The notes under the pieces are model-generated. The model worked only from the letters and a program-made list of their open reading frames with translations, did not search any database and was not told the origin of the DNA. A program made the position numbers and the translations under genes. Shown in pieces: positions 14,682 to 15,783 of a DNA stretch of 15,783 nt. Where the stretch lies: the NCBI GenBank assembly GCA_024695565.1, contig JAILHX010000089.1:1-15783 (forward strand), read 5' to 3'. Within the stretch, counting starts at the first letter, position 1; each line of letters opens with the position of its first letter. This stretch comes from Saccharofermentans sp. Lineage in GTDB: Bacteria > Bacillota_A > Clostridia > Saccharofermentanales > Saccharofermentanaceae.

Positions 14682-15783
14682 ATGGGTATTGAAGGTTGGT
14701 ACATGGCTGACGATTATCAGACCGACAGCAGCTACACTGATTTCACACAGAGCAACTATGTCGAATTCAATAAGATCACCGCTGATGAGCCTGTTAAGAG
14801 AAGACACGCCAGGACTCATACAGCCGGAAAGCCGGAAGCCAAGAAAGCAGCAGTTAAGCCTGCCAAGGTAAGAATCATCAGAGAGAAGACTCCCAAGATA
14901 AAGACTCCCAAGGTCAAGGCTCCTAAGGTAAAAGCTACTAAGATAAAGGCACCCAAGGTCAAGAAGGTAAAGGTCAAGACACCTAAGATCAAGGCCGTCA
15001 AGGCTGCTCCCAAAAAGGAGAAACGGAAGAGCCATGCAGGCAAGGCAGTTCTCTGCACCTTTGCAGCACTTGCCCTGGTTGCAGCATCTTGTGCAGGCAC
15101 ATGGTATTACCTGACTGATATCAAGGGCTACAGCGGCCCGAAGAAAGCATCTGCTTTGGAAGTTGAGCTTAAGACAGTGACGGCAGAATTTTTCGCAGAC
15201 GTGGAAGGCATCGAAATAGAAGATGGTTCGATCCAGGAGCTTAAGCGGGATACGGATAAGACCACGCAGAAGACCGGCAGCGGCGATTCCTACAGCAAGT
15301 CAAGCCCTGCTTACCAGGCGGCTGAAGACGTTATGGCTTCACTCTGGCGCGACAATGACGTCGATACTGCATGGGAGATCTTCAACTGGGTACATTCAAA
15401 CATCAGCTACCAGACAGTCACGAAAGACCTCGATTTTGAGGATGCGGCTTTCAGAGGGTTCTCGCGAAGAAGCGGCGACTGCTACGTATATTTTGCTTGT
15501 GCCAAGATGCTTCTTGATGTTGCAGGCATTCCCAACATGATGGTAGAGAGATACCCTGTAATTACAAACGGTCACTTCTGGAACTTGGTCCAGCTTAACG
15601 GCGAATGGTATCACTGCGACGCAACGGTCTTCAGAGATCACCCTGACATGTATTTCATGTGCACGGACGATGAGATCGCTGACGACCACCACGAATTCAA
15701 TCACGATCTATACCCTGAACGCGCAAGCGGTTATTCAGATTATTGGGGAGCACCGGTATTTATGCCCGGAGAGGAAGGAGAAT
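14682..15783 (+). CDS. Membrane-anchored transglutaminase-like protein (3' end outside window)
   Basis: An open frame of 367 codons that runs off the window end. Residues 1-45 are polar. Residues about 50-121 are extremely rich in lysine with 5-residue repeats. Residues 122-143 form a membrane segment (AVLCTFAALALVAASCAGTW). The rest lies beyond the membrane, probably outside the cell, with the lysine-rich part in the cytoplasm. Residues about 210-325 are a transglutaminase/cysteine-protease-like core with a complete triad: Cys267 in RRSGDCYVYFACAKML, His298 in NGHFWNLV, Asp313 in WYHCDAT. Such domains in Clostridia are often wall-associated cross-linking or proteolytic enzymes; the substrate is unknown. 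AAAGGGGAAA lies just before ATG 14682. The Cys in the membrane segment is not in a lipobox context. Confidence 0.88.
   Translation, partial: MGIEGWYMADDYQTDSSYTDFTQSNYVEFNKITADEPVKRRHARTHTAGKPEAKKAAVKPAKVRIIREKTPKIKTPKVKAPKVKATKIKAPKVKKVKVKTPKIKAVKAAPKKEKRKSHAGKAVLCTFAALALVAASCAGTWYYLTDIKGYSGPKKASALEVELKTVTAEFFADVEGIEIEDGSIQELKRDTDKTTQKTGSGDSYSKSSPAYQAAEDVMASLWRDNDVDTAWEIFNWVHSNISYQTVTKDLDFEDAAFRGFSRRSGDCYVYFACAKMLLDVAGIPNMMVERYPVITNGHFWNLVQLNGEWYHCDATVFRDHPDMYFMCTDDEIADDHHEFNHDLYPERASGYSDYWGAPVFMPGEEGE
14886..15005 (+). repeat. Imperfect 15-base tandem repeats coding K-T/A-P-K-I/V
   Basis: Eight tandem 15-base units encode residues 69-108 of the transglutaminase-like protein: KTPKI, KTPKV, KAPKV, KATKI, KAPKV, KKVKV, KTPKI, KAVKA. 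Codons vary between units, so the repeat is old or kept at the protein level. The resulting chain is highly basic, proline-bearing and probably extended. Confidence 0.85.

Noticed and set aside
14589..15100. Minus-strand frames opposite the lysine repeat
   Set aside because: They are low-complexity leucine-rich mirror translations of the AAG/GTC repeat codons and have no support of their own.

Overview
The window reads as a chromosomal segment of a low-to-mid GC Bacillota bacterium, most likely a gut or rumen-type member of the Clostridia. The grounds are strong GGAGG-type ribosome binding sites, a perfect CIRCE operator for HrcA in front of an Hsp20 gene, a Gram-positive style lipoprotein, and a membrane-anchored transglutaminase with a lysine-rich linker. 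No rRNA, tRNA, CRISPR array or intact transposon was seen. Much of it looks like an accessory island full of conflict-type and unrecognised genes, running into more ordinary stress and envelope genes at the right end.

Layout. (1) 2-608: the wreck of a large TOTE-type conflict protein. An archaeo-eukaryotic primase segment with an in-frame stop is joined, out of frame, to the last part of a PLD-like nuclease domain, so the helicase middle is gone. (2) 609-931: a non-coding gap. (3) 932-1621: a HAD-family hydrolase. (4) 1763-7825: four plus-strand genes that look like one operon: an HD phosphohydrolase fused to a ryanodine-receptor (RyR) domain, a HEAT-like repeat protein with a C-terminal zinc ribbon, a TIR domain protein with Sel1/TPR repeats, and an unrecognised protein with a tail like ribosomal protein L7/L12. 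(5) 7854-10442, minus strand: an XRE-type regulator followed by a shortened, degenerate RelA/SpoT-like protein (HD-like domain, eroded synthetase region, TGS domain). (6) 10732-12989: a run of small plus-strand hypothetical genes. Three of them look like diverged paralogues and the last of these is broken. (7) 13047-13781: a lipoprotein with seven YD repeats. (8) 13870-14507: CIRCE, promoter, Hsp20 and terminator. (9) 14682 to the end: a transglutaminase-like membrane protein, cut by the window edge.

How the genes may work together. The most interesting unit is 1763-7825. TIR domains in bacterial defence typically consume NAD or make cyclic ADP-ribose-like signals. RyR domains have been proposed as sensors of nucleotide-derived ligands, and HD domains hydrolyse phosphoesters. 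A TIR and an HD-RyR protein encoded together therefore suggest a nucleotide-signal immune or stress system, with the HEAT-zinc and L7/L12-tail proteins as recognition, adaptor or target-binding parts. This is inference from domains and gene order; I know of no described system with exactly this set. The neighbouring XRE and degenerate RelA/SpoT pair, and the primase-PLD remnant, fit a region that repeatedly gains and loses conflict genes.
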